Below, in pieces: positions 6,921-16,112 of a DNA stretch of 64,000 nt. Made by a program: the position numbers and the translations under genes. Each line of letters begins with the position of its first letter. Position 1 is the first letter of the stretch. Where the stretch lies: NCBI RefSeq assembly GCF_002812085.1, contig NZ_NPDM01000001.1, positions 1,561,030-1,625,029 of the forward strand. Direction: 5' to 3'. The stretch is from Leptospira levettii. Lineage in GTDB: Bacteria > Spirochaetota > Leptospiria > Leptospirales > Leptospiraceae. The notes under the pieces are model-generated. The model saw only the letters and a list, made by a program, of their open reading frames with translations. It was not told the DNA's origin and ran no database searches.

Positions 6921-8492
6921 ATGCGCATTCTCTTTCGGGTTTACTTCTCCTTAGTCATTCTACTAGGAATGGAAGGATGTTTATGGAAACCGGAAGCATT
7001 TTACGGAACAAATATCAGTCATGCGGTCGAATTTTTAGCTCCAGTGAAAGGGGAAGTCCCCACCCTCTGTACAAAAAACTCAATCCAAACTTTGAAACAA
7101 ATGTTTTGGATCCAAAATGAATCTGAAGATTCTCTAAGAAGCAAACGGGTGCTAAATGGACAATGGCTCCATTTCCAATTAAAAAACGAATTGGATAAGG
7201 TTTCCGATTTTAGCATTCTCATCCAATGGATCAATATTCCAACGGCTGAAATCTGTTCGGAAAACCAAAAAGGGGAATTTTCAAACACTTACAATGGTTA
7301 TGTATGGGAAAACTGGCATGGACTCTTGTCACCTTTCCCACATTTTAATGTTTCCTTAAATCCAGGTGAAACTCGGGATTTTTATCTTTTCCTAGTCTCA
7401 AATGAGAATCTAAATTTCCCCATCCGAACAGTATCTAATTCGAGTTATCGATTTATTGTACTCTTTCGATTTCTTACCTTTTTGTTTTTTTTGATGGTCG
7501 GCATTGTTTCTACTGGTTGGGCAATTTCCGAATTCATCAAATCAAAAGAAAAAATATACCTATTGATTCTGTTTCATTTTTTATTATTTTTCTTTTTAGT
7601 TTATTCTGTCCATGGAAAGGAGTTATCTTCTCTCCTAGGGAATGGAAATAATCTTTTCACGCACTCATACTACTTATTGTTATCGATTAATCACTTTGTA
7701 TTCTTTTTGTATCTTTACAGTTTTGTTAAATTTACAAACGAAAGTTTAAAACATCCAATTTTCTTTTGGTTGTTTGCGATCTCAGGAATTTTATACCTTC
7801 TTGTTCCCATTTTCCCAAGAATGTATGATTATAGAATTTTTATCCTACTGACTATCTTTGGGTCCGCTGCTTATTTTTTACGTAGTACCCATCTGATGCT
7901 CTTCGCAAACCAAATTGATGAAGAAAAAAGTTATTTTTTAGGTTGGGCTTTCTTTTTGTTTTTAGTGTTTTTAAAAACATTATTCCATTTTGATTTTTAT
8001 CCTTACCAAGCTTTTTTCATTTATGCTGCAGTGTTTTACTTACCTTTTTTGACAGCTGGTAGTTTCTTATTTTTAAGAAATTATGAAAAACGTGATAAGA
8101 CAAAAACAAGATTTCGAACTTTCACAAATAAAATTGATACAAAAGAATTTAAAACAAAATTAGAATCATTATTAGAATCAGACAAAATTTTTCTGGATAT
8201 TGACTGCAGTGAAGAAATGATTGCAGGCCGTCTAGGGTTAACCTATCACCAATTAAGCGAGTTGATTAATATTGAGTATCAATTTAATTTTCCAACACTC
8301 TTAAACTTATACAAAATCAAAGAAGCAAAAAGAATTCTAATCGAAAAACCAGAATTAAACGTCGCTACAGTTGGAAAACTGTCGGGTTTTGGTTCGAGAT
8401 CTGCATTTTATTTAGAATTTAAAAAACAATGTGGGGTGAATCCCAATCAATTCAGAAAGTCTTCGTCTCATCATACAAAAGATAAATCTTAA
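6921..8492 (+). CDS. Membrane-bound AraC-family regulator with 7TM sensor domain
   Basis: A 523-residue protein joining an extracytoplasmic region (about residues 20-170), seven hydrophobic helices (about 175-390, 7TMR-DISM-like) and a C-terminal AraC-type helix-turn-helix domain (about 420-520, with LTYHQLSELIN and the second helix VGKLSGFGSRSAFYLEFKK, ending NPNQFRKS). Such proteins sense a signal outside or in the membrane and act on nearby DNA. The N-terminus has a possible lipobox (LGMEGC). ATG at 6921 is preferred over the GTG at 6912. It lies between the two predicted anion transporter genes, divergent from sbtA and 14 bases before the SulP gene, so it likely controls them. Confidence 0.85.
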   Translation: MRILFRVYFSLVILLGMEGCLWKPEAFYGTNISHAVEFLAPVKGEVPTLCTKNSIQTLKQMFWIQNESEDSLRSKRVLNGQWLHFQLKNELDKVSDFSILIQWINIPTAEICSENQKGEFSNTYNGYVWENWHGLLSPFPHFNVSLNPGETRDFYLFLVSNENLNFPIRTVSNSSYRFIVLFRFLTFLFFLMVGIVSTGWAISEFIKSKEKIYLLILFHFLLFFFLVYSVHGKELSSLLGNGNNLFTHSYYLLLSINHFVFFLYLYSFVKFTNESLKHPIFFWLFAISGILYLLVPIFPRMYDYRIFILLTIFGSAAYFLRSTHLMLFANQIDEEKSYFLGWAFFLFLVFLKTLFHFDFYPYQAFFIYAAVFYLPFLTAGSFLFLRNYEKRDKTKTRFRTFTNKIDTKEFKTKLESLLESDKIFLDIDCSEEMIAGRLGLTYHQLSELINIEYQFNFPTLLNLYKIKEAKRILIEKPELNVATVGKLSGFGSRSAFYLEFKKQCGVNPNQFRKSSSHHTKDKS

Positions 8493-8506
8493 TTAGGAAC
8501 TCTCGA

Positions 8507-10114
8507 ATGAACAAAGATAAACCAAAAGATTGGTTACCTGGACTAAAAGAAAACTGGCGATCGGACATTGTGTCCGGTTTTGTTGTCTTTCTCATTGCGC
8601 TCCCACTTTGTTTAGGAATTTCTCTTGCCTCTGGTGCACCACCTATGGCAGGAATTTTTTCCGGAATTGTAGGTGGTATCTTTGTTTCTTTTATGAGTGG
8701 ATCTCATCTTACGATCAATGGACCTGCTGCAGGTCTCATTGCTGTTGTATTAAATTCGATTTTTGTCATGGGTGGTGGTGATGCCAAATTGGGATTTGAG
8801 ATCACTTTGGCAGCAATTGTTCTTGCTGGATTGATTCAGGTACTTTTAGGAATCTTAAAGGCGGGGAATCTCACAATTTATTTCCCGATTTCCGTTGTAC
8901 ATGGAATGATGGCTGCCATCGGAATCATCATCATATCAAAACAGTTTTATGTTGCTCTTGGAATTTCACCTAATGCCAAAACTATTTTAGGACTTCTATT
9001 GGAGATTCCATCAAGTTTTGTACATTTGAATCCTGAAGTGGCTATCATTGGTATTTCTGCGATTGTGATCATTGCCATGCTCACAAAAATACAAAATCCT
9101 TATTTTAAAAAGTTACCTGCACCACTAGTCGCAGTGTTAGTTGGAATTATTTTGGGTTTTATTTTTGAATTAGCTGATGAACATTCTTATACATTATTAA
9201 ATCAAACATACCAAATTGGCCCTGAAAAATTAGTGAATTTGCCAAATCACATCTATGAGAGTTTGAGTTTTCCAAATTTTTCCCGTTGGAAAGAAGGAAA
9301 CTTTTGGGTGATGGTGGTGACTATCGCTTTGATTGCAAGTATTGAATCTTTACTCACAGCAACCGCCGTTGATAATACGGACCCTTACCGAAGAAAATCA
9401 AACATGGACCAAGAACTTGTCGCAAAAGGGATAGGAAACTTTTTTTTAGGATGGATTGGTGGTTTACCCATTATCGCTGAAGTGGTAAGATCTTCTGCAA
9501 ATATTGAAAATGGTGCCAAAACAAGATGGTCCAATTTTTTTCATGGTTTGTTTTTATTATTATTCATACTACTCCTTCCTGGTCTCATTCATAGAATCCC
9601 ATTAGCATCACTTGCTGGTATATTAATTATGGTCGGGTTAAAACTGGCATCACCTCACGTGTTTAAAGAAACATATAAAAAAGGTTGGGACCAAATAGTC
9701 ATCTTTTTGGTGACAGTAGTGGTTACAATCGTAGAAGACCTATTAGTTGGTGTTTTATGTGGTATCATTACAGCAATTTTAATCCAAATGTACTTCGGAG
9801 TCAAATTACGTTATATTTTCATTGCAGATATAAAAATAGAATCAAACAATAAGATACACACTTTATATGTTAGACATGCTCTTCTGTTTTCCAACATGAT
9901 TTCCTTAAAACTGTTACTTCGGAAAATATCTTTTGGCGAAAGAATCGATGTAAAATTTGATGAAAATGTAAAGATGATAGGTTTTTCAGCAATCGAATTT
10001 TTGCAGAGTTTTAAACGTGATTATGAAGAACGTGGTGGGCAAGTGAATTTGATTGGATTTGAAGAGTTAAAACCAATCTCGGCTTATTATGGTGCCACTC
10101 GAATTCATAAGTAG
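8507..10114 (+). CDS. SulP family anion transporter (possible bicarbonate or sulfate permease)
   Basis: A 535-residue transporter of the SulP/SLC26 family. The N-terminal signature is clear (FVVFLIALPLCLGISLASGAPPMAGIFSGIVGG is abridged here to ALPLCLGISLASGAPP), followed by SGSHLTINGPAAG, which lines the substrate site. Hydrophobic helices run to about residue 430, and a short C-terminal region (about 450-530) resembles a STAS domain (VKMIGFSAIEFLQSF). Bacterial members carry sulfate, bicarbonate (BicA) or dicarboxylates. Because an SbtA gene and a shared regulator gene are next to it, I favour bicarbonate, but sulfate cannot be excluded. The gene follows the AraC gene by 14 bases and is probably cotranscribed with it. 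Confidence 0.88.
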   Translation: MNKDKPKDWLPGLKENWRSDIVSGFVVFLIALPLCLGISLASGAPPMAGIFSGIVGGIFVSFMSGSHLTINGPAAGLIAVVLNSIFVMGGGDAKLGFEITLAAIVLAGLIQVLLGILKAGNLTIYFPISVVHGMMAAIGIIIISKQFYVALGISPNAKTILGLLLEIPSSFVHLNPEVAIIGISAIVIIAMLTKIQNPYFKKLPAPLVAVLVGIILGFIFELADEHSYTLLNQTYQIGPEKLVNLPNHIYESLSFPNFSRWKEGNFWVMVVTIALIASIESLLTATAVDNTDPYRRKSNMDQELVAKGIGNFFLGWIGGLPIIAEVVRSSANIENGAKTRWSNFFHGLFLLLFILLLPGLIHRIPLASLAGILIMVGLKLASPHVFKETYKKGWDQIVIFLVTVVVTIVEDLLVGVLCGIITAILIQMYFGVKLRYIFIADIKIESNNKIHTLYVRHALLFSNMISLKLLLRKISFGERIDVKFDENVKMIGFSAIEFLQSFKRDYEERGGQVNLIGFEELKPISAYYGATRIHK

Positions 10115-10159
10115 TAAAAAAATTCTTGTAACTTTTTTTTCTTAAACCAATATCCTTTT

Positions 10160-11086
10160 ATGCAAAGGTTATTGGTTTTTTTCCTTTTGGTTCTGCCTAT
10201 CTTCCTTTTTTCCAAGGATGTCCCACGGTTAAAATCTAGAGTTATGGATGAAACTTGGACACTCCATACTGACTATATTTCTGCTCTTGAAAAACAATTA
10301 AGAGACCATGAAAAAAAAACATCCAATCAAATCGTTGTGTTTGTGACTCCATCCTTAGAAGGAGAAAATTTAGAGCAATACTCGCTAAAAGTTGCCGAAA
10401 CATGGAAACTCGGTCAAAAGGGAAAGGATAATGGGGTGTTACTCTTTGTTGCCATTGAAGACAGAAAACTTAGGATCGAGGTTGGATATGGATTAGAAGG
10501 GGTTTTAACAGATGTTTTGTGCCATCATATCATAGAGAATGAAATCAAACCTTACTTCAAAAAAGGAGAATATGATATTGGGATACAAAATGGTGTAAGT
10601 GCAATCATGAAATCAATTGAAGGAGAATACACAATACCTGAGAAAGAAGATTTTTCTCATCTTGGACCTCTATCTTTTTTGGGTGAAATAGCACCAGAAG
10701 GAGCTGAGATACCAATTGGATTCAAAATTTTCGTTTCGATTTTTGTAGTAACTGTTCTTAGCGTTTTTACTTACTTTGCAGCTAACGCTCCTTATGTAGG
10801 TTGGTTCATTTATTTCTTTTTGTTTCCTTTTTGGAGCATATTCCCTACTGCAATTCATGGAGCAAACATCGGAGCCATTGTATTCCTTACTTACGCAATA
10901 GGAATTGGACTTTATAAACTTTATCACCTTCTGACACCACATGGAAGAAAACGGATGCGAAATAGTAGTTTTGCAAGTGATTCACAAGGTGGTAGGAGTA
11001 GTGGATGGTCAAGTGGAGGAAGTTCTGGTGGGTTTAGTGGAGGAGGAGGGAGTTTTGGTGGTGGTGGAAGTTCCGGCAGTTGGTAA
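10160..11086 (+). CDS. TPM domain protein (YgcG type) with glycine-rich tail
   Basis: A 308-residue predicted membrane protein with a signal peptide (residues 1-18) and a TPM domain (about 25-160: SNQIVVFVTPSLEG, GVLLFVAIEDRKLRIEVGYGLEGVLTD, FKKGEYDIGIQNGV). Three hydrophobic segments follow (about 190-260). The C-terminal tail is rich in Gly and Ser and ends GGGGSSGSW. TPM proteins are linked to photosystem II repair in plants and to envelope processes in bacteria, but their bacterial function is poorly defined. It starts 45 bases after the SulP gene on the same strand. Confidence 0.85.
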   Translation: MQRLLVFFLLVLPIFLFSKDVPRLKSRVMDETWTLHTDYISALEKQLRDHEKKTSNQIVVFVTPSLEGENLEQYSLKVAETWKLGQKGKDNGVLLFVAIEDRKLRIEVGYGLEGVLTDVLCHHIIENEIKPYFKKGEYDIGIQNGVSAIMKSIEGEYTIPEKEDFSHLGPLSFLGEIAPEGAEIPIGFKIFVSIFVVTVLSVFTYFAANAPYVGWFIYFFLFPFWSIFPTAIHGANIGAIVFLTYAIGIGLYKLYHLLTPHGRKRMRNSSFASDSQGGRSSGWSSGGSSGGFSGGGGSFGGGGSSGSW

Positions 11087-11170
11087 TTCAAATTGTAAAA
11101 AAATCCATTCCGTTAAAGATTTTTTCATGCTGATGGGAACTTTTTTGATCATAAATGGGTTTAGTATCTA

Positions 11171-12526
11171 GTGAAGTTTGTTTGGTATATTTTATCTTTT
11201 GGCTTGGCATTCAGTTTTGTTATTTCAGCAGAGGTTACAAAACCTATCCAATTAAAAGAACTTTGGCAAAAGGCAGTGCAGTTTAATCCCGATTATCTAT
11301 CGGTCAAAGCAGATTATGAAAAAGCCTTTTATGAAAATGAAAAGAGTTATGCAGGTTATCTTCCCACTGTAAATGTTTTGGCTTCTGCAAGGCAATCATC
11401 AGCTAACTTTAGTGGATCTGGAACAGTGAATGATCCTTTGATCAGTGGTGGAGTGAATAGTAGTAACACACAAACCCAACAAACAAATACAGGTGAATCT
11501 AGACCTACTGCAGTAAATCGATATTCTGTAGGACTTAGTACAAACCAAAATCTTTTTTCGGGGTTTCGGGATAAAAGTGGAATTGAAAAAACGGAAGCAT
11601 TGTTGCAAGCAGCAAAACAAACATTAAATGACTCTAGATTAAAAATATGTTTTGAACTAAAGTCCGCTTACTCACAAACGTTGTATGCAAAAGAACTTTA
11701 CCAATTATCCTTAAAAATCAAAGAAAGACGCATTAAAAATAGAGACTTGGTTAAACTTCGATACGAAGTTGGTAGGGAACACAAAGGAAGTTTTTTATTG
11801 AGTGAGTCATTTGTAAAACAATCTGAATATGAAGTTTCTTTTGCAGAAAGATTATTCCAGACCAATTGGAAAGAAATCGAAAGAATCATTGCGACACCCG
11901 TTGAAGTATCCTTGGACGTTCCTCTTATTTCGGAACCGATTGCCGAAATTAAAATTTCAGAGAAAGAGAAGTCTAGTTTACTTGATGCTCATCCATCAAT
12001 TATGGCGGAACAATCAAAAGTTCGAGCAGCCCAAGCAAATATTGGTATCGCGGAAGCAGGTTTTTATCCAGACCTCAATCTAAGTGCAACAGTGACAAGA
12101 CAAGATGATGTTTGGTTACCAAAACCTAGGAATTATAGTTTTGGAATCAATTTGACCTATCCCTTGTTTAATGGAGGTAGAGATTATTATAATGTAAAAA
12201 TTGCAAAATCTGAATATGAAAAATCAATTCACACAAGAGATTCAAAAAAGAATTTACTCACCTTTTCATTAGAACAATCCTATCTAAATTTTATAAATGC
12301 TTCAGAGCAACTTTTGGTATTAACCGAATTTTATAAAGCTTCTGATACAAGAGCAACAATCGCACGAGCTCAGTATTCCAATGGACTGATCAGTTTTGAA
12401 AATTGGGATATCATTGAGAATGATCTAATCAATCGGGAAAAAAATTTGTTAGTCGGCAAAAGAGATCTTGGTCTTGCGGAAGCAACATATTTACGTAATT
12501 TAGGAAAGTGTTTTGATGAAGATTAA
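11171..12526 (+). CDS. TolC-family outer-membrane efflux protein
   Basis: A 451-residue outer-membrane channel subunit. A signal peptide (about 1-20, ending VISA-E) is followed by the two repeated helical/barrel halves of the TolC (OEP) family: LWQKAVQFNPDYLSVKAD near the start, LSTNQNLFSGFRDKSG about residue 125, and YSFGINLTYPLFNGGRDYYN about 325. The start is a GTG at 11171 with no strong ribosome binding site. It overlaps the adaptor gene by 11 bases and is the first of four tightly packed genes (outer-membrane channel, adaptor, ABC transporter, TetR), which together should form one tripartite exporter and its regulator. Confidence 0.92.
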   Translation: MKFVWYILSFGLAFSFVISAEVTKPIQLKELWQKAVQFNPDYLSVKADYEKAFYENEKSYAGYLPTVNVLASARQSSANFSGSGTVNDPLISGGVNSSNTQTQQTNTGESRPTAVNRYSVGLSTNQNLFSGFRDKSGIEKTEALLQAAKQTLNDSRLKICFELKSAYSQTLYAKELYQLSLKIKERRIKNRDLVKLRYEVGREHKGSFLLSESFVKQSEYEVSFAERLFQTNWKEIERIIATPVEVSLDVPLISEPIAEIKISEKEKSSLLDAHPSIMAEQSKVRAAQANIGIAEAGFYPDLNLSATVTRQDDVWLPKPRNYSFGINLTYPLFNGGRDYYNVKIAKSEYEKSIHTRDSKKNLLTFSLEQSYLNFINASEQLLVLTEFYKASDTRATIARAQYSNGLISFENWDIIENDLINREKNLLVGKRDLGLAEATYLRNLGKCFDED

Positions 12527-13463
12527 ACTTTATGTTTCATTTTTTGTTATAATTGTATTTGGGGTATTATATTTCACATTTGGATCAGGTAAATCCAAAC
12601 AAGAATTCAAAATTGAATCCACAAGTGTGACTCGTGGTGATTTGATTGTTACAGTTAGGGCAACAGGAACTGCAATTCCTAAAAATCGATTAGAAGTCAA
12701 ACCACCCATTGCAGGAAGGATTGAATCAATACTTGCAGAAGAAGGAGAACATGTAGGAAAAGGAAAAATTCTCGTTTGGATGAGTTCAACTGAAAGGGCT
12801 GCACTATTGGACGCAGCAAGAGCAAAGGGCAATGATGAGTTGAAAAAATGGGAAGATTTTTATAAACCAACTCCAGTTATTTCACCTTTACGTGGTTTGG
12901 TGATCGCATCTAATATAAGTACTGGGCAAACTGTCACTCAACAAGATATTTTATTTGTACTTTCAGACAACTTGATGGTACAAGCAAAAGTAGACGAAAC
13001 CGATTTATCAAAAATAAAGATCGGGCAAATTGCCAATATTGTTGTGGATTCTTTTTCCAATGAGCCTATTCGTGCTAAGGTAAAACACATTGGTTACGAA
13101 GCAGTGATAGAAAATAATGTAACAATGTACAATGTTGATTTGGAATTATTTTCGATACCAGAATTTCTGCGAAGTGGTATGTCGATTACTGTCGATTTTA
13201 TCATATCCGAAGAAAAGGATGTTTTATTGATACCAAATGATTTTGTTAAAAGAAATAATAAGAAAGGGATTATTTTACTCAAAACAGATGGTTCACTACA
13301 AGAATCGAATGTAGCCATTGGACATTCTGACGATCAAAACACTTCCATATTGTCGGGACTAGTGGAAGGAGACTTGGTTTATCGAAAGAAAAAAATAAAA
13401 GAGACTAAAAAATCGAATGCAAATGGTGGTCCTTTCTCATCTCCCAAAGTCCCAAAGAGATAA
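12516..13463 (+). CDS. MacA/HlyD-type periplasmic adaptor subunit
   Basis: A 315-residue membrane fusion protein: one N-terminal anchor helix (about 3-24), a biotinyl-lipoyl-like half motif (VKPPIAGRIESILAEEGEHVGKG, seen from about residue 58), and the return half (PVISPLRGLVIASNISTGQTV). The coiled-coil hairpin between them is very short compared with E. coli MacA. A beta-barrel part (MVQAKVDETDLSKIKIGQ) and a C-terminal region follow. The ATG at 12516 is preceded by AGGAAAG. It overlaps the channel gene and ends 3 bases before the ABC transporter gene. It should bridge the inner-membrane MacB-like protein and the outer-membrane channel. Confidence 0.9.
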   Translation: MKIKLYVSFFVIIVFGVLYFTFGSGKSKQEFKIESTSVTRGDLIVTVRATGTAIPKNRLEVKPPIAGRIESILAEEGEHVGKGKILVWMSSTERAALLDAARAKGNDELKKWEDFYKPTPVISPLRGLVIASNISTGQTVTQQDILFVLSDNLMVQAKVDETDLSKIKIGQIANIVVDSFSNEPIRAKVKHIGYEAVIENNVTMYNVDLELFSIPEFLRSGMSITVDFIISEEKDVLLIPNDFVKRNNKKGIILLKTDGSLQESNVAIGHSDDQNTSILSGLVEGDLVYRKKKIKETKKSNANGGPFSSPKVPKR

Positions 13464-13466
13464 TAT

Positions 13467-15413
13467 TTGTTAGCAATAGAAATTAAAAATTTATCTAAAT
13501 CATACAAAATCGGGAATTCCCAATTTTCAGTATTGAATCGTATCAATTTAGAGATCAAACAAGGTGAGTTTGTAGCGATTATGGGTCCGTCAGGATCTGG
13601 AAAATCGACATTATTGCAAGTAATGGGATTACTTGATCATGCGGACAGTGGTTCGTACCGTTTGTTTGGGAAAAATGTTGAAAAAGAATCTTCCAATGTT
13701 CTTTCCGATATCCGTGGAAGTTTGATTGGTTTTGTTTTCCAACAATTTCACCTCTTATCAAAATCAAATGCACTTCAAAATGTTTGTTTGCCTTCTCTAT
13801 ATACAGAAATTCCAAATCCAGTGTTAGTCGGAGAAAAACAGCTAACAAAAGTTGGATTACAAAATAGAGTTTTTCATACACCTAACGAGTTGTCTGGTGG
13901 GCAACAACAAAGGGTTGCCATTGCCAGAGCATTGATCAATGATCCACCAATTATTTTTGCAGATGAACCAACAGGTAATTTGGATTCTAAAAGCAAAATT
14001 GAGATTATGATGGAACTCGTACGGCTTCATGAAGAGGGAAAAACAATCGTAATGGTCACACATGAACCTGAGATGGCAGATTATTGTGATCGTATTATTC
14101 ATGTGAGTGATGGGGAAATTATAAACGAAGAGATAAAAAGAAAAGCAAAAATGATTCCGGAATCAAACCAGAATTTTATGAGAAGGAAAACTGGTTGGAG
14201 TTTGATTAGCGGTTTATTGAAACAGTCTTTATTTTCACTTACATCAAATCGGCTTCGGACATTTTTATCAGCATTAGGAATTTTATTTGGAGTTGTTTGC
14301 GTCATTTCGGTTATGGCTCTGGGTGAAGGAGCTAAAAAGTCTGTTGAAGAACAATTTTCTTCGTTAGGTGCAAATTTAGTGATTGTAAGAACAGGTGGGA
14401 TGAGAAGTGGAGGAGTTTCTCTCGAAGCAGGGACTGTGAATCGTTTGGATGTAAACGACGTTACAGCTGTATCTAGAAAATTTCCTGAAGTGAAACAAAT
14501 TTCTGCCGTGGTAAATGGAAGAGCCCAACTTGTTTTTGGAAATCGAAATTGGAATAGTTTTGTAACTGGTGCCAGTGCAAACTATGAGTCACTTAGAAAC
14601 CTGGAACCAACAGAAGGAAGATTTTTCACAGAGGAAGAAGATAACAAACGGGCACTCGTATGTTTGGTAGGGAACACAGTTGTCAGGGAATTATACGAAG
14701 GAAAAAATCCGGTTGGAACTTACATAAAAATCAATCGAGTATCATTTCGAGTCATTGGTCAATTACCTGAAAAAGGTTCAACTGGGTTTCGTGACCAAGA
14801 TGACGTTGTTTTGGTTCCACTTAACACAGCCATGCGACGGTTGTTAAACAAGGATGCAGTTGACAATCTGGAAATGGAATTGGATCAAAATGAATCTTCG
14901 GAAAATTTTATATCTCAGATTAAAAGTTTTTTACATGAAAGACATGGTACGAACGAATCTATGGGAAATATTTACCAGGTAATGAGTATGGCTGATATCC
15001 AATCAGCGGTTTCCGAAACCAATCAAACGATGTCTGCTTTACTGATTGCTCTTGCTACAGTCTCATTACTAGTCGGAGGAATCGGTATCATGAATATTAT
15101 GTTAGTTTCTGTAAAAGAAAGGACAAAGGAAATTGGTTTAAGAAAAGCATTAGGCGCGAGAGAATCTGATATTCGCATTCAATTTTTAATTGAATCAACT
15201 TTGACAAGTCTTACGGGAGGATTTGTCGGTTTAGTTTTTGGGATATTCACAGTGTATTTTTTACAGGAATCTTTTGGTTGGACAATTGTTTTATCCTTTC
15301 CTTCTATTGGTTTTGCCTTTTTATTCTCAATAACGATAGGAATTATATTCGGGTGGTGGCCATCGGAATATGCTGCTAAGCTGAGTCCTATTGTTGCATT
15401 AAGATCTGAATGA
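13467..15413 (+). CDS. MacB-type ABC transporter, ATPase fused to permease
   Basis: A 648-residue protein with an N-terminal ABC ATPase (Walker [12 protein letters not shown] near residue 40, signature [15 protein letters not shown], Walker [10 protein letters not shown]-loop VTHE) followed by a MacB-like permease. The permease has a first transmembrane helix near residue 265, a periplasmic domain of about 230 residues and three C-terminal helices ([24 protein letters not shown] is the conserved FtsX-type loop). MacB-type pumps export macrolides, lipopeptides, toxins or other envelope substrates. The start is TTG at 13467. Its stop overlaps the ATG of the TetR gene (ATGA), indicating translational coupling. 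The substrate is unknown. Confidence 0.92.
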   Translation: MLAIEIKNLSKSYKIGNSQFSVLNRINLEIKQGEFVAIMGPSGSGKSTLLQVMGLLDHADSGSYRLFGKNVEKESSNVLSDIRGSLIGFVFQQFHLLSKSNALQNVCLPSLYTEIPNPVLVGEKQLTKVGLQNRVFHTPNELSGGQQQRVAIARALINDPPIIFADEPTGNLDSKSKIEIMMELVRLHEEGKTIVMVTHEPEMADYCDRIIHVSDGEIINEEIKRKAKMIPESNQNFMRRKTGWSLISGLLKQSLFSLTSNRLRTFLSALGILFGVVCVISVMALGEGAKKSVEEQFSSLGANLVIVRTGGMRSGGVSLEAGTVNRLDVNDVTAVSRKFPEVKQISAVVNGRAQLVFGNRNWNSFVTGASANYESLRNLEPTEGRFFTEEEDNKRALVCLVGNTVVRELYEGKNPVGTYIKINRVSFRVIGQLPEKGSTGFRDQDDVVLVPLNTAMRRLLNKDAVDNLEMELDQNESSENFISQIKSFLHERHGTNESMGNIYQVMSMADIQSAVSETNQTMSALLIALATVSLLVGGIGIMNIMLVSVKERTKEIGLRKALGARESDIRIQFLIESTLTSLTGGFVGLVFGIFTVYFLQESFGWTIVLSFPSIGFAFLFSITIGIIFGWWPSEYAAKLSPIVALRSE

Positions 15414-16036
15414 ATACAGTCATCAATCCTCGAAAAATTCCTCAACAAAAACGTTCCAAAGAACGATATCAGAAAATTGTTGATACAGCTATACATCTAT
15501 TAGGTGAAGTTGGTTATGATGATTTAACTACGGATTTGATTGCAGAAAAAAGTGGTATATCCGTTGGATCGATTTATCAGTTTTTTCCAAACAAAGAATC
15601 AATTATATATTCACATGCTGAGAATTCGTATTTAATTATGCATGATTTATTCTTTGAAAAGGTTACCAAAGAATTAAAGAAGACTAAAAAGTTCACTCCT
15701 GAATTTGTCGATTTTACATTATTTGCATTTGAACAAACATTAAATGAAGTGAAAGGTTATCGATTGATCCATTCGATTTTATATACGAATGAAGCCTTAT
15801 TGCATTTAGATATTGAAAGTAACGAGAGATTTGCAAAAACGTTAGCTGAAAAAGTGATTTTGGTAATGTTTCCAAAAGTGAACAAAAAACGTGCATTTTA
15901 TATATCACTCATGATTGTTGAGTCTGTTGATTCTGTTATCAAAATTGTGCATCGAACCAAAAAACCATCTGAGAAAAAACAAGTTTTGGCAGAACTAAAG
16001 ACCTTACTTTTGGTATATTTTTCTACTTTTCAATGA
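15410..16036 (+). CDS. TetR/AcrR family regulator, last gene of the efflux operon
   Basis: A 208-residue TetR-type regulator with a helix-turn-helix at about residues 20-65 (IHLLGEVGYDDLTTDLIAE, then SVGSIYQFFPNKESI) and a C-terminal effector domain. Its ATG overlaps the stop of the MacB-like gene, so it probably reports on or limits expression of the tripartite pump. It also lies just upstream of the copper-protein operon, whose start region carries a 14-base palindrome, so action there is possible but unproven. Confidence 0.9.
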   Translation: MNTVINPRKIPQQKRSKERYQKIVDTAIHLLGEVGYDDLTTDLIAEKSGISVGSIYQFFPNKESIIYSHAENSYLIMHDLFFEKVTKELKKTKKFTPEFVDFTLFAFEQTLNEVKGYRLIHSILYTNEALLHLDIESNERFAKTLAEKVILVMFPKVNKKRAFYISLMIVESVDSVIKIVHRTKKPSEKKQVLAELKTLLLVYFSTFQ

Positions 16037-16043
16037 TTTAACA

Positions 16044-16072
16044 TTGACAAAGTTTTAACACAATTCTAAAAT
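16044..16072 (+). promoter_or_regulatory. Near-consensus sigma-70 promoter of the copper-protein operon
   Basis: A perfect -35 TTGACA (16044-16049), a 17-base spacer and a -10 TAAAAT (16067-16072) lie 41 bases before the ATG of the cupredoxin gene. The expected transcription start is near 16079. Confidence 0.7.
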
Positions 16073-16082
16073 TCTCCAAATG

Positions 16083-16096
16083 TGAGGACTTCCTCA
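16083..16096 (+). promoter_or_regulatory. Palindrome at the predicted transcription start, candidate operator
   Basis: TGAGGA (16083-16088), CT, TCCTCA (16091-16096) is a perfect 6-bp inverted repeat. It falls just after the predicted transcription start of the copper-protein operon, where a bound repressor would block initiation. Confidence 0.4.
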
Positions 16097-16112
16097 TGTT
16101 TCGGGAATAACT

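Noticed and set aside
8507..10114. Assigning the SulP protein firmly as sulfate permease
   Set aside because: No sulfur-assimilation genes are adjacent, while an SbtA gene and a shared regulator gene are; the substrate is left open.
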